A DNA stretch of 64,000 bases, taken from NCBI GenBank assembly GCA_032433765.1, contig JAVIAB010000051.1:153402421-153466420 (forward strand), read 5' to 3'. This document shows positions 1-11,199 of this stretch, one piece after another. Within the stretch, counting starts at the first letter, position 1; every line of letters begins with the position of its first letter. A program made the translations under genes and the position numbers. This DNA comes from Megaustenia siamemsis (lineage: Eukaryota; Mollusca; Gastropoda; Stylommatophora; Ariophantidae). The notes beneath the pieces are model-generated. The model ran no database searches, was not told where the DNA came from, and saw nothing but the letters and a program-made list of their open reading frames with translations.

Positions 1-413
1 GGACCGTTCACAACAGCCGTGTGTCGGCAGATATATGGCAGTGAGTAGTAAACATTTCATGAGCGGACTCAGCTAACTTGTATGTGCGGTTGGAGAATTC
101 GCTGGCGGTTCAGATAAAGGAGATTTTATTCAGAAAAGAAAAAGGAGTCAGATTCAGAAAGTGTTACTGTTGTTTCAGAAGGTAAGATTGCCGATTATAA
201 CGGCTTGATTTAACATCTGATTTACCGGAAACATTCCACATTTAACTTTAATAGCTCGTCGAGACAATATATAGCAGCTAAAAGAGTTTATTTCACTGAT
301 GATTTTGTTTATTTCGGTGACCTCAAATTGTTATTGTGGGGAAACTTTAAAAAAAAAAAAAAACCGACGCTTTCTTAGCTTCTCCTTAACCACTTTGTCT
401 TGTCATATTTTAA

Positions 414-555
414 TTTCTGCTCTGTTTGTCGTTTGGCAATGTCGTATTGTCTGCTGTTTGTCGTTTGGCAATGTCGTATTTTCTGTTCTGTTTGCCATCT
501 CGCTATGTCCTATTTTCTGTTCAAATTGTCGTCTCGCCATATCTTATTGTCTCTC
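414..555. repeat. Degenerate 33-34 bp tandem repeat
   Basis: About four copies of a T-rich unit containing TTTGTCGTTTGGCAATGTCG. The first two are nearly identical (33 bp apart) and the last two have drifted. An open frame crosses it, but the unit is not a multiple of three and the frame shows no domain. Bases 1-413 before it hold no recognisable gene. Confidence 0.6.
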
Positions 556-599
556 TGAAATTGTGCATGTCTTATATAATGTTCTCTTTGCTGTATTCC

Positions 600-855
600 T
601 GAAACAAGTACATACATTCAAATATCTGGGATCAATAACATCAGATGGCAAATGCAGTGCAGAAATTAGAAGCAGAATAGACAGAACTCCATAGAATGAA
701 AAAGAAAATCCCATGTAAACAAATAAATTAATGTTAGAAAACGTGTCCTACAGTGTTTCATCAAACCGGTGCTACTATATGGAAGTGACTCATTGACGAT
801 AATGAAAACAAGATAAAGAACATTAGTGGCAGTTGAGATGTGGTTTATCAGATTC
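600..855 (+). mobile_element. LINE family A relic, reverse transcriptase C-terminal part
   Basis: Conceptual translation over several frames gives HTFKYLGSITSDGKCSAEI, then RKRVLQ-like, PVLLYGSDS and VAVEMWF. These are the region just after the RT catalytic core and the 'YGCESWT...EMW' segment of APE-type non-LTR retrotransposons. The copy is broken by stops and frameshifts and lacks the 5' part and the YADD core. It is dead. It abuts an oppositely oriented family B relic at about 858. Confidence 0.75.
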
Positions 856-857
856 AT

Positions 858-1690
858 CGTCATCATCATCGAGTGCCTTCTCCGCAACGAAGGTTGGCTA
901 CCATGGATCGCCATTCTATTCTGTTTCTTGCTTTGATGGTGCAGGCTGTCATGATTGACTTGTCCATCTTTTGATGTTACTCGTCCATGTTAGTCTGACT
1001 GCCTCTGCTTTTTTTATCTTGTATTTTCCCTTCCAATATTACTTTTGGTAGGCTGTTTTGTGTCTTTTAACATGCCCCAAAAATTTCATTTGTCTTGTCT
1101 TAATTGTATTTAGTAGTTCTCTTTTTATTTTCAGTTGTTTTAAAACTTTATTGTTTTCTTTTCTTTCAATCCAATTCTACCTATTCTTCTATAAATCCAC
1201 AAAGGCTTCAATTTTCTGTTCTGTTTTCTTGTCTAATGTCCATGTTTCTGCACTATACAGGAATATTGAGAAGATGTAACATTTTGCCATTCTTAGTTTC
1301 AGCCCTGCTGATATTTGTTTGTGTTGTTAGTAATTTTTCATGGCATTAAAATTACTTTTTGCCATACCTACTCTTTTGTTTATTTCAATTTCCCATTTTC
1401 CATCATTGGTTATAGTATGTCCCAGGTAGTTGTAACTCTGGACTGTCTCCAGATGTATTCCCTCAACTGTGATATTTATTTGTAGGTCTTGAGAATTTCC
1501 TTTGTTTATGATCATAGTTTTAGTCTTTTTGATATTCATTTCTAGTCCATATTTTTGGCTTGTTATGTTTATTACATTTAGCAATTGTTGTAGGTCTTTA
1601 GGATTTTCTGCTAGTAGAACAGTACCACCATCATATCTTAGGTTATTGATTATCTTTCCATTAATGTTTAGGCTTGGCATCTTTGATTTG
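858..1690 (-). mobile_element. LINE family B relic, RT palm to 3' end
   Basis: Reading the minus strand from 1690 gives INNLRYDGGTVLLAENPKDL, the RT motif C region with the YxDD box degraded to YDGG. It continues with LEMNIKKTKTMII, YNYLGHTITNDGKWE and AKSNFNAMKNY. Downstream are frameshifted remains of the AETWTLD, MKRELLNTIRTRQMKFLGHV and RPRLTWTSNMKRW segments. The 3' end is the conserved 'CGCTCCATGGTAGCCAACCT' type sequence followed by (GAT)n at 858-870. The catalytic aspartate pair is lost, so no RT activity is possible. Confidence 0.8.
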
Positions 1691-1749
1691 TTTTTAAATA
1701 TTTGCCCAGTGTATGTTTATCATAAAAATGCTATAAATTCCATGAGTAG

Positions 1750-1917
1750 CAAAATTGACAAACGAAGAATGTTTAAAACGAGCTGGAGAAACCAGAAATA
1801 TCATCAAAACCATAAGGAAAAGAGAGTCTACAATTATTAGACATGTCATGCGAAAAGATGTTTGAAATGCATGAAGGACCAAGTAATGTGGAGAGAGATG
1901 ATCGCTTACGCCAACCG

Positions 1918-1920
<3 letters not shown>
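1750..1920 (+). mobile_element. LINE family A 3'-end relic
   Basis: The + strand translates in pieces to NVKTSWRNQKYHQNHKEKR, then [10 protein letters not shown]. The last matches the terminal RDMITYASR signature seen in other family A copies of this window. The copy ends exactly where the TATC microsatellite begins, so the array occupies the position of the retrotransposon's simple-sequence tail. Confidence 0.7.
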
Positions 1921-2441
<521 letters not shown>

Positions 2442-2454
2442 ATTTATTTAAAAA

Positions 2455-2665
2455 TCCATCGATCCATCCGTTCATCCATCCATCTTTCCATCTGTCGGTC
2501 TGTCCGTCCGTCCATCCATCCATCCATCCATCCATCCATCCATCCATCCATCCATCCATCCATCCATCCATCCATCCATCCATCCATCCATCCATCCATC
2601 CATCCATCCATCCATCCATCCATCCATCCATCCATCCATCCATCCATCAATCCATCAAATCTCTC
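2455..2665. repeat. (TCCA)n tetranucleotide microsatellite
   Basis: The array starts imperfectly (TCCATCGATCCATCCGTTC) and becomes a pure TCCA run from about 2510 to 2650. Minus-strand open frames reading MDGWMDGW are repeat translations. Confidence 0.97.
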
Positions 2666-2892
2666 ACTTCCACTGAACTAGACGGACGATCCATGTCAGA
2701 TTTCCGAGCGTGAATGAAAATGCTTGAAGCAGCAAACAGCACAAATATTGTTCAAGTGATCGAGACAAGACTGAAGTATTAGATGAGCCATCACCAACTC
2801 ATAGTCAATTGTCACATGACAAAGATGTGTTTTCATTTGAATTATTAACAAACATCTGGACACTACATTCTCAAAATAGCCTTGATCTAACG

Positions 2893-3568
2893 AACCAAAC
2901 ATCACACTCATAGTTCCCTCTCACAAACATCACACTTATAATTCCCTCTCACAAACATCACACTCATAGTTCCCTCTCACAAACATCACACTTATAATTC
3001 CCTCTCACAAACATCACACTCATAGTTCCCTCTCACAAACATCACACTTATAATTCCCTCTCACAAACATCACACTCATAGTTCCCTATCACAAACATCA
3101 CATTTATAGTTCTCTCCCATAAACATCACACTTATAGTTCCCTCTCACAAACATCACACTCATAGTTCCCTATCACAAACATCACACTTATAGTTCTCTC
3201 TCATGAACATCACACTTATAGTTCCCTCTCACAAACATCGCACTCATAGTTCCCTCTCACAAACATCGCACTTATAATTCCCTCTCACAAACATCACACT
3301 CATAGTTCCCTATCACAAACATCACACTTATAGTTCTCTCTCATAAACATCACACTCATAGTTCCCTATCACAAACATCACACTCATAGTTCCCTCTCAC
3401 AAACATCACATTTATAGTTCCCTCTCACAAACATCACACTCATAGTTCCCTCTCACAAACATCACACTTATAATTCCCTCTCACAAACATCACACTCATA
3501 GTTCCCTATCACAAACATCACACTTATAGTTCCCTCTCACAAACATCACACTTATAGTTCCCTCTCAT
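2893..3568. repeat. 28-bp tandem array, left arm
   Basis: About 24 units of 28 bp with the core ACAAACATCACACTYATAGT followed by TCCCTCTC. The main variants are CTCATAGTT and CTTATAATT, which often alternate and suggest a 56-bp dimer stage. It is the reverse complement of the array at 4333-4763. Confidence 0.95.
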
Positions 3569-3763
3569 TTCTACTTCCAACTTCAACAAATATTGTGAAT
3601 CCATCAGTGGTCCATTCATGTTATCTCAACGATCAAAGATTTGAATTATTGCTAACTATAACATTCTTCTTATTCCCTTCTTCATTTGCTTTCGGCGTCC
3701 ATGGGAGATATCATTTGCGGTCATTTGCTGTTATGTTTACCTCTCCTGTTATTATTTTTCATA

Positions 3764-4107
3764 GGGAAAATTGAAAAAAAAAAAAGAAACAATGGTATGG
3801 TAAGAGCTTTATGTGATTAGTATTGGACACAGATCTGAACGACGTTTCGGCTCAATAGGCTTTCAGCAGGAGCAAACAAACAACACGCACACACATATAT
3901 GTAAGTAAATAAAACTAATTCTACATCATAGTCTTACTAGTTAGCTATGTAGGATTAGTTTTATTTACTTACATATATGTGTGTGCGTGTTGCTTGTTTG
4001 TTCCTGCTGAAGGCCTATTGAGCCGAAACGTCATTCAGATCTGTGTCGTCTACTAATCACGTAAAGCTTTTACCATACCATTTTTTCTATTTTTTTTTCA
4101 AATTTCC
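3764..4107. repeat. Central palindrome of the foldback-like element
   Basis: The left arm (3764-3926) and right arm (3946-4107) are near-perfect reverse complements separated by about 19 bases. Shared landmarks are an A-tract with ATGGTATGGTAA, CAGATCTGAA, GACGTTTCGGCTCAATAGG, and ACACACATATATGTAAGTAA next to the turn. A direct, not inverted, repeat of CATTTGC...TTATTATTTTTCATAG flanks it at about 3722-3764 and 4148-4191, so the palindrome may itself be an insertion. Confidence 0.9.
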
Positions 4108-4332
4108 CTCACATTTCGCTTTACTGCAGCTTCGCATTTTTATGCATTCATTTGCTTTTCTTTGTCTTAACCCCTTATTATTTTTCATAGTCTTTCTAAT
4201 ATTCCATTAATCCACCTTTTTTCGTGGTCGGCCCTTGGGTCTGGTGTTCTCGCAACGTATATTGAAGGCTCGTTGTGTTTTGATCTTTTTGCCTAGAAAA
4301 TACAAGACAAAGTGTGATGTCCTTCCTCTCAA

Positions 4333-4763
4333 GTAGAAATGAGAGGGAATTACGAGTGTGATGTTAGTGAACGGTAATTATGAGTGTGATGTTTATGAGA
4401 GGTAACTATGAGTGTGATGTTTGTGATAGGGAACTATGAGTGTGATGTTTGTGATAGGGAACTATGAGTGTGATGTTTGTGATAGGGAACTATGAGTGTG
4501 ATGTTTGTGAGAGGGAACTATGAGTGTCATGTTTGTGAGAGGGAACTATGAGTGTGATGTTTGTGAGAGGGAACTATGAGTGTGATGTTTGTGAGAGGGA
4601 ACTATGAGTGTCATGTTTGTGAGAGGGAACTATGAGTGTGATGTTTATGAGAGGTAACTATGAGTGTGATGTTTGTGAGAGGGAACTATGAGTGTGATGT
4701 TTGTGAGAGGGAACTATGAGTGTGATGTTTGTGAGAGGGAACTATGAGTGTGATGTTTGGTTC
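4333..4763. repeat. 28-bp tandem array, right arm (inverted)
   Basis: About 15 units with the core GAACTATGAGTGTGATGTTT, the reverse complement of the 2893-3568 unit. Copies are more uniform than in the left arm and mostly carry the GAGAGG or GATAGG variant. Confidence 0.95.
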
Positions 4764-4830
4764 CTTAGATCAAGACTATTTTGAGAACGCAGTGTCCAAA
4801 TGTTTGTTAACAATTCTAATGGCAACACAA

Positions 4831-5130
4831 TTTCTTTGTGTTTCACATCTTTGGAAATCATGTGTTTTCCTGAGCAACTAGTTTACGTCACGAAAGAGTT
4901 AGCACCATCATCAAGAGTCCTGTAACCTTGGCGGTTGTTGGGGCGCACCTTACAACTTCTGCATAATTTCCTTACAACCTTCACAATTAAAGGCTGCTTT
5001 CTGCACAATACTTAGTTTTCATCTCAATGTGGAAATTTAGTTCTAGCCGTGGAAAGTTTTAATATTTTTATGGACGAAGATGTACTGAGCCTGGTACGTA
5101 CCATTCATTCCTGAAACTGATATTTCGTTG
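4831..5130. other. Unique stretch, nothing recognised
   Basis: Beyond the foldback-like arm I see no open frame with family features, no repeat array and no RNA gene. Confidence 0.5.
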
Positions 5131-5164
5131 AAGTGGTTTTAATTTGTAATCTATCTATTGTCCT

Positions 5165-5410
5165 TTCGAGCCGAAGACGGCACATAGGGCAAAACTACAA
5201 TCTCAAAAGCAGAAACCTTGCGTGCCAAAAGGGCACATATTGCAGAGATCACTGCTCTAAAATATATGGCGCTGTTTCCATAACAATACTTTTTACAATG
5301 ACAGCTTGTCAAGCCATCGATCAACCCCTTAGTCGCCTCTTACGACATGCCTGGAAGGTCACAGTGTCACTATTCTTTACTTCCCACATAATGAGGCCCC
5401 GGTAACACAC
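5165..5410. mobile_element. Possible SINE or other dispersed element
   Basis: Contains CGATCAACCCCTTAGTCGCC next to TCTTACGACATGCCTGGAAG, a block that in my recollection recurs in repetitive DNA of molluscs and other invertebrates. Only one copy is present here, so dispersal cannot be shown from the window. A 90-codon frame overlaps it but shows no protein family. Confidence 0.35.
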
Positions 5411-6105
5411 TGGAGAATTTGTAATACCAGACACAAAATACATATTCTCTAGCTAAAATAAACACTTATGCACTTATGTTGATTTTAGTCGTTAATTATT
5501 GTAACAGAAAGATTAAAGAAATTGAGAATCTGAGAGTGTCGGGGGATGCAATATGTAATGTTTAACCACAACCAATTTTTAATTTTGAGATACAGTTTCA
5601 TCTCATGTTATTGAATACATAATATAAGAAGTATGTGTATTTTATATTCCTTGTCAATGACGGAATTGAGAAAATCAACTAAATTATCAATGACAAACAA
5701 CTGTGACATCTGAGCTGCGACAAAGTTAAACACCCCCCTCCCATCCGAAAAACTCTTTCTTTGTTTGCCTCTTTTTTTTTTTGCCCGGTGCTTTGCTCTG
5801 AAGATATACCTTAACAGGGTCCTTAGATCTTGTGGAATTTCTTTTCAATTTCCATTTTCGTTCTTTCATCATTTATTTAACTGTTGCATTCTTGTTTTGT
5901 CTAACTTAGCAGTTAAAGCAATTATGGCTATCAATGTTTTTCAGAAAAATGCCATAAATAGATACTTCACGACAAACAACTTGTCTTGACTTGCCTTGAG
6001 AAGATGGCTCTCAAAAATAAAGACAATAAATTAATTTAATGTTGACAAGGGCAGATCATTCAAATTGAGAGTTGTCATTATTACGTAGTCGACGTGAGCC
6101 GTTGA
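5411..6105. other. AT-rich unique stretch, nothing recognised
   Basis: No array, LINE or SINE landmark is visible. A short 74-codon frame (5765-5989) is T-rich and has no domain. Confidence 0.5.
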
Positions 6106-6110
6106 TTGCT

Positions 6111-6232
6111 GGTTGTTGATGGAGTGAGCTGGTTTCTTATTAAATGAGCTGTTTGTTGATGGAGTGAGCTGGATGTTGATGGAGTGAGCTGGTTGTTGAT
6201 GTAGTGATCTGGTTGTTGATGGAGTGAGTTAC
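6111..6232. repeat. 20-bp tandem repeat
   Basis: About six imperfect copies of GGTTGTTGATGGAGTGAGCT, with one divergent unit (GGTTTCTTATTAAATGAGCT). Confidence 0.85.
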
Positions 6233-6284
6233 AATAATTTTCTTGCCTTTGTGAGTTCTACTGAAAGATGTGGAGCTAACCCAC

Positions 6285-6487
6285 CCTAACGTCTAGTGTA
6301 ATGCTAGATCTTCTATATGAAGGGAGCTTACCCATCCTAGAGTTAAGTGTAGTGCTAGATCTTCTATATGAAGGGAGCTTACCCATCCTAGAGTTAAGTG
6401 TAGTGCTAGATCTTCTATATGAAGGGAGCTTACCCATCCTAGAGTTAAGTGCTGTGCTAGGTTTTCTATATGAAGAGAGCTTACCAC
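6285..6487. repeat. 51-bp tandem repeat
   Basis: Four copies of a 51-bp unit carrying TAGATCTTCTATATGAAGGG and CTTACCCATCCTAGAGTTAA. As 51 is a multiple of three, both strands stay open (LDLLYEGSLPILELSVV per unit on +). There is no start context or continuing domain, so it is not called coding. Confidence 0.92.
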
Positions 6488-6880
6488 TACACTATCTTAT
6501 CACAACGCTAAACAGTCTGTTGTGATGTGCACAGTTGCTTGTCACTAATACTTTAGTACAGTTGTGTCAATACACGAAAATAAAATACACATGCCTCATC
6601 TACTATACATTCAAAGCCATTAGAAAAATCTGTTTCTTAAATTTTCAAAGAACTTGTATAGTTAAACATTGAATATAAACATTCCAGATAGTCTTAATTT
6701 AGATTACTTCATTCTGTTAAAACATCATTCATTCATCTTTACTTAAACTAAAATATTTGATGTGTTTGATGTCACAAACTAAAACTAATTCGATAAAATA
6801 TATATCTTAAGAATGAGTGGAAATGTATTCTGCTCCAGACATCTTCATTCATACATGATGCACAATTTTTGAATGTCAGT
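6488..6880. other. AT-rich unique stretch, nothing recognised
   Basis: No repeats or coding signatures are visible between the 51-bp array and the tRNA-like element. Confidence 0.5.
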
Positions 6881-6884
6881 TTTA

Positions 6885-7135
6885 AATAAACCTGGGATCC
6901 TCGGTAGCCTAGTTGGGAGAACCACCCGACAGGGCTGCCGACGTTCGGACAACCCGTGTTTGATTCCCGCTGGAAGCAGTGTAAAAGCAGTGTGGTTGAA
7001 GAAAGAAATACCCCCGCGATCGACCCAGCCACTGGCAGAAATGAGTACCAGGGTAGTTCTCTGGGATGGTGAGAAATGCCGCCTCGCATCGTAAGTTTAC
7101 ATGCTTGAAGTGACACTATCCAGAGGTCTCCGAAC
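6885..7135 (+). mobile_element. tRNA-derived SINE-like element
   Basis: Starts with a tRNA-like head. An A-box-like GTAGCCTAGTTGGGAG is followed about 40 bases later by the B-box-like TGTTTGATTCCCGC, with the spacing of a Pol III internal promoter. A GC-richer body (CCCGCGATCGACCCAGCC) follows. It cannot fold into a complete tRNA with matched acceptor stem, so it is called a SINE rather than a tRNA gene. It is a single copy here. Confidence 0.6.
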
Positions 7136-7880
7136 ACTTCTGTATAGGCATCCTAGCACATGTAAGCGAAAACTGGCGTGCTAAGACACCGATTCAAGAC
7201 TCGTACGTGACATTGACCTTAGATAAAAACAAAAATTCGTGTGTGAAATATTACTGGGGAGATGCTCGTAGATGTCACGTGAGATCTTTGTCAGCTTTGG
7301 GTCAATGATCTAGCTCTTACAATCGCAGAGTTCCTAACTTGTAGACAACAGTCAGAGAAATTATTCGCTGGGTGTAAGACGTAGCTTAGTTAAGCCATCC
7401 ATCAACTTATTGTCCATTTTCTCTCCATCCTTTCTACTGCTCTTACGTTTTGTCGTTTATCTTTCCGAAATGTCGTTTATCTTTTCATGATTTTCATTTA
7501 CGAGAAAAAATGCCGCGAAAGGGCGATACGTTCATGCAAGAAAATTGTTCGCGATAAGATCAAGTCGATAATTGTCATTTCATATTTGTAAAAACCCACG
7601 TTACAAGAAAGCAACATATCAGTGTATAGTATTCTGTTATCACCAACACAGGCCCGTAGAAAGTAAATGTGAAGTCGGCAGATAAAGCAAATAAGTTAGA
7701 AATTCACATTTAATGTTCAACGAGAGATATCAACGTGTAGTCGACTACTAAATCAGTCAATGATGATAAGAAGTTATCATATCTGTCAACATTTGATATT
7801 TTAGATGTTTTGCTCATTTGGTTATTTCAACAGTGTAATATGTATATTACATTATATATGCATACAAGAAAATAGACCAA
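7136..7880. other. Unique stretch, nothing recognised
   Basis: No array, LINE, SINE or gene signature was found before the family B relic that begins near 7880. Confidence 0.45.
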
Positions 7881-8115
7881 AAACTGAAGCGTTTGAAATG
7901 TTGATTAATAGAAGAATAGGCAGAATTGGATGGAAAGAAAAGAAAACAAACGATGAAATCTTAAAACAACTAAAAATGAAAAGAGAACTACTAACCACTA
8001 TTCAAACAAGACAAATGCGATTTTTGGGACATGTTAAAGACACTGCAGCCTATTAAAATAATCTTGGAAGGGAAAATACAAGGTAAAAGGGGCAGAGGTA
8101 GATCAAGACTAACAT
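7880..8115 (+). mobile_element. LINE family B relic, 5' portion of a SINE-split copy
   Basis: One frame reads FEMLINRRIGRIGWKEKKTN, then DEILKQLKMKRELLTTI and RQMRFLGHVK before a frameshift, then GKIQGKRGRGRSRLT. This is the region between RT and 3' end in family B. The copy is cut at 8116 by a SINE and resumes at 8382. Its ends are truncated and it has stops. Confidence 0.85.
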
Positions 8116-8381
8116 AAGTAAAAAAAAAAAAAGTAAAGTATCCCCGTCACGCCAAGTGGCGTGTAGGGAAATATGGTGTTAGTGACCCTATATTTTACAG
8201 ACCTTCAGCACATGATTTTTGGGGTAATGTGGTCGGTATTACGCCCGTGCTGCTTTACTTTCCCAGAAAAAATCCGGTAGCCATTTACGGCTGGGTGAAC
8301 CCGGAGCCGTCGGTTGGGATCGAACCCTACCCCTTGTCCTTTGTAGTCCAGTTCACTAACCATTGAGCTATCGCGGCTCCT
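8116..8381 (-). mobile_element. SINE-1 (tRNA-derived) inserted in a LINE
   Basis: On the minus strand the head is GGAGCCGCGATAGCTCAATG (A-box region) and the B-box is GGTTCGATCCC. A conserved body follows with CCGGATTTTTTCTGGGAAAG and a terminal hairpin ACGCCACTTGGCGT. The 3' end is a T-rich tract (A-rich on +). It is bounded by an 11-bp direct repeat AAGACTAACAT at 8105-8115 and 8382-8392, a target-site duplication inside the family B LINE. It is non-autonomous with no protein. Confidence 0.93.
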
Positions 8382-8530
8382 AAGACTAACATGGACGAGC
8401 AAAATCAAAAGATGGACCAGTCAAAGTTGGACTACGACAACCTGCATTATCAAAGCAAGAAACAGCGGAATGGCGCTCCATGGTAGCCAACCTTCGATGC
8501 GAAGACTCGATGATGATGATGATGATGTAT
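8382..8530 (+). mobile_element. LINE family B relic, 3' portion of the SINE-split copy
   Basis: Continues the interrupted element with AAGACTAACATGGACGAGC, then the GCGCTCCATGGTAGCCAACC terminal block and a (GAT)n tail. The terminal frame corresponds to WRSMVANLRC of other family B copies. Confidence 0.85.
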
Positions 8531-8639
8531 ATGATTTGTATTTTCAGCAGTTCTAGTTGGTTAGAAAATATCTAGTATATTTCAGTAATTGTCTTACTCG
8601 TATATTTCAGTAATTGTCTTAAAGCTTCCACCTTCATAG

Positions 8640-9255
8640 CATCGATGGACAGACATTAGGTAGACGGAGAGTAGATAGTGAGATGTTAGATAGAAAGACA
8701 ATAGGTAGACGGAGAGTAGATAGTGAGATGTTAGATAGAAAGACAATAAGTAGACGGAGAGTAGATAGTGAGATGTTAGAAAGGCAATAGGTAGACGGAG
8801 AGTAGATAGTGAGATGTTAGATAGAAAGACAATAGGTAGACGGAGAGTAGATAGTGAGATGTTAGATAGAAAGACAATAGGTAGACGGAGAGTAGATAGT
8901 GAGATGTTAGATAGAAAGACAATAGGTAGACGGAGAGTAGATAGTGAGATGTTAGATGTTAGATAGAAAGACAATAGGTAGACGGAGAGTAGATAGTGAG
9001 ATGTTAGATAGAAAGACAATAGGTAGACGGAGAGTAGATAGTGAGATGTTAGATAGAAAGACAAAAGGTAGACGGAGAGTAGATAGTGAGATGTTAGATA
9101 GAAAGACAATAGGTAGACGGAGAGTAGATAGTGAGATGTTAGATAGAAAGACATTAGGTAGACGGAGAGTAGATAGTGAGATGTTAGATAGAAAGACAAT
9201 AGGTCGACGGAGAGTAGATAGTGAGATGTTAGATAGAAAGACATTAGGTAGATAT
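8640..9255. repeat. 45-bp minisatellite
   Basis: About 13 units of 45 bp with the core GATAGAAAGACAATAGGTAG and ACGGAGAGTAGATAGTGAGA. One unit is shortened at about 8775 and one carries an extra GATGTTA at about 8950. These shift the frame, so the open translations (DRKTIGRRRVDSEML) are not one conserved reading frame. Confidence 0.97.
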
Positions 9256-9439
9256 ACATTATGTAGACAGATAATAGGTACATAGACAAACGATATACAG
9301 ACAGCAGGTAGAAAGACTTTAGGCAGATTGACAATAGGTAGACAGACAGTAGCGAGACAGACAGTAGATAGAGAGATAGTGCTTATAAAAACATTAGCTA
9401 GACAGACAGTAGATATAAAGTCAATACGTAAAAAGATAA

Positions 9440-9965
9440 TAGGTAGACTGACAGTAGATATAAATACAGTAGGTGGACAGGCAGTAGATATAAATACAGT
9501 AGGTGGACAGGCAGTAGATATAAATACAGTAGGTGGACAGGCAGTAGATATAAATACAGTAGGTGGACAGGCAGTAGATATAAATACAGTAGGTGGACAG
9601 GCAGTAGATATAAATACAGTAGGTGGACAGGCAGTAGATATAAATACAGTAGGTGGACAGACAGTAGATATAAATACAGTAGGTGGACAGGCAGTAGATA
9701 TAAATACAGTAGGTGGACAGGCAGTAGATATAAATACAGTAGGTGGACAGGCAGTAGATATAAATACAGTAGGTGGACAGGCAGTAGATATAAATACAGT
9801 AGGTGGACAGGCAGTAGATATAAATACAGTAGGTGGACAGGCAGTAGATATAAATACAGTAGGTGGACAGGCAGTAGATATAAATACAGTAGGTGGACAG
9901 GCAGTAGATATAAATACAGTAGGTGGACAGGCAGTAGATATAAAGACAGTAGGTAGACAGACAGT
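9440..9965. repeat. Highly homogeneous 30-bp minisatellite
   Basis: About 17 units of 30 bp, GTAGATATAAATACAGTAGG plus TGGACAGGCA. All but one or two copies are identical through 9458-9930; one unit has ACA for GCA at 9661. The translation VDINTVGGQA per unit is a consequence of the period. Near-identity suggests recent expansion or strong homogenisation. Confidence 0.97.
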
Positions 9966-10935
9966 AGATATAAAAACAATAGACAGACAGTAGATATAAA
10001 GACAGTAGGAAAACAGGCAGTAGATATCAAGACAATAGGTAAATTGACAGTAGATATAAAGGCAGTAGGTGGACAGACATTAGATATAAAGACAATAGTT
10101 AGACTGTCAGTAGATATAAAGACAGTAGGTAGATATACAATATATATATATAAAGACAGTAGGTAGACAGACAGTAGATATAAAGACAGTAGGTGGACAG
10201 GCAGCGAATTTGATGGCATTAGGTCGACAGACAGTAGGTATACAGATATTAGATAGACAGACAGTAGGTATACAGATATTAGATAGACAGACAGTAGGTA
10301 GCTTGACTGTATGTATCCAGACAGTATGTAGACAAACAGTAGTTAGCTAAACAGTAGATAGGCAGACAGTATGTAGACAGACAGTTGGTTGCTAAAGAGT
10401 AGGTAGCTAGACAGTAAGTAGACATACAGTATGTAGACAGTAGGTAGCTAGACAGTAGGTATACAAACAACATGTAGAGAGACAGTAGATAGACATACAG
10501 TAAATAGACAGACAGTATGTAGACAGTAGGTAGCTAGACAGTAGGTATACAAACAACATGTAGAGAGACAGTAGATAGACATACAGTAAATAAACATACA
10601 GTATGTAGACAGTAGGTAGCTAGACAGTAGGTATACAAACAACATGTAGAGAGACAGTAGATAGACATACAGTAAATAGGCAGACAGTATGTAGACAGTA
10701 GGTAGCTAGACAGTAAGTAGACATACAGTATGTAGACAGTAGGTAGCTAGACAGTAGGTATACAAACAACATGTAGAGAGACAGTAGATAGACATACAGT
10801 AAATAGACAGACAGTATGTAGACAGACCGTAGGCAGCTAGACAGTAGGTATACAAACAACATGTAGACAGACAGTACATAGACAGACAGTAGGTAGACAG
10901 ACAGTAGGTAGACAGACAGTAGGTAGACAAAGGAG
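9966..10935. repeat. Degenerate GACAGTAGGTAGACA array with 86-bp higher-order unit
   Basis: Built of 13-17 bp variants of GACAGTAGGTAGACA and related to the preceding two arrays. From about 10440 it is organised in longer units: the landmark TACAAACAACATG recurs at steps of 86, 86, 127 and 90 bp. Minus-strand open frames rich in YLLSTYC are repeat translations. Confidence 0.93.
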
Positions 10936-11199
10936 AAGATGTTCCTTGTTTAACGACATGGCAAGGAACAACAGTAGACCTGTTCCACAGGTCACGAGCT
11001 CAAGAGCTATGGCAGAACGTGTTATCTAACTTCTTTGGGCCTGCATCATAAATGAATAAATTTCATTAGAGAGAAGTTACACGTTGAAAAGAGACACGTT
11101 GAAAAGAGACACGTTGAAAAGTTGCCTCACATAAAGATGAACCTGTTGAAAACTCTCAAGCATTCTAAGACTAAGGGGATTTACTACACATCTTAAAGT
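10936..11199. other. Unique stretch with small ACGTTGAAAAGAGAC repeat
   Basis: Three copies of a 16-base ACGTTGAAAAG motif lie at about 11080-11122. Nothing else is recognised. Confidence 0.5.

Larger units (their letters stand above)
2840..4830. mobile_element. Foldback-like palindromic element with tandem-repeat arms
   Basis: A long inverted repeat centred near 3936. From outside in, each arm has a flank (left about 2845-2892 with TCTCAAAATAGCCTTGATCT; right 4764-4815 in reverse complement), an array of the same 28-bp unit in opposite orientation, a short shared inner flank ending in CTCTCATTTCTACTT, and a central palindrome. The arms differ in copy number: about 24 units left and 15 right. 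No coding capacity is seen. Tandemly repeated arms are characteristic of foldback (FB-type) transposons. That assignment is inference: clean target-site duplications are not visible and the outer boundaries blur. Confidence 0.7.

Noticed and set aside
3838..4034. LTR retrotransposon
   Set aside because: The duplicated segments are inverted, not direct, and there is no gag/pol between them.
2893..4763. CRISPR array
   Set aside because: Direct repeats of 28 bp have no unique spacers between them, the context is eukaryotic and there are no cas genes.
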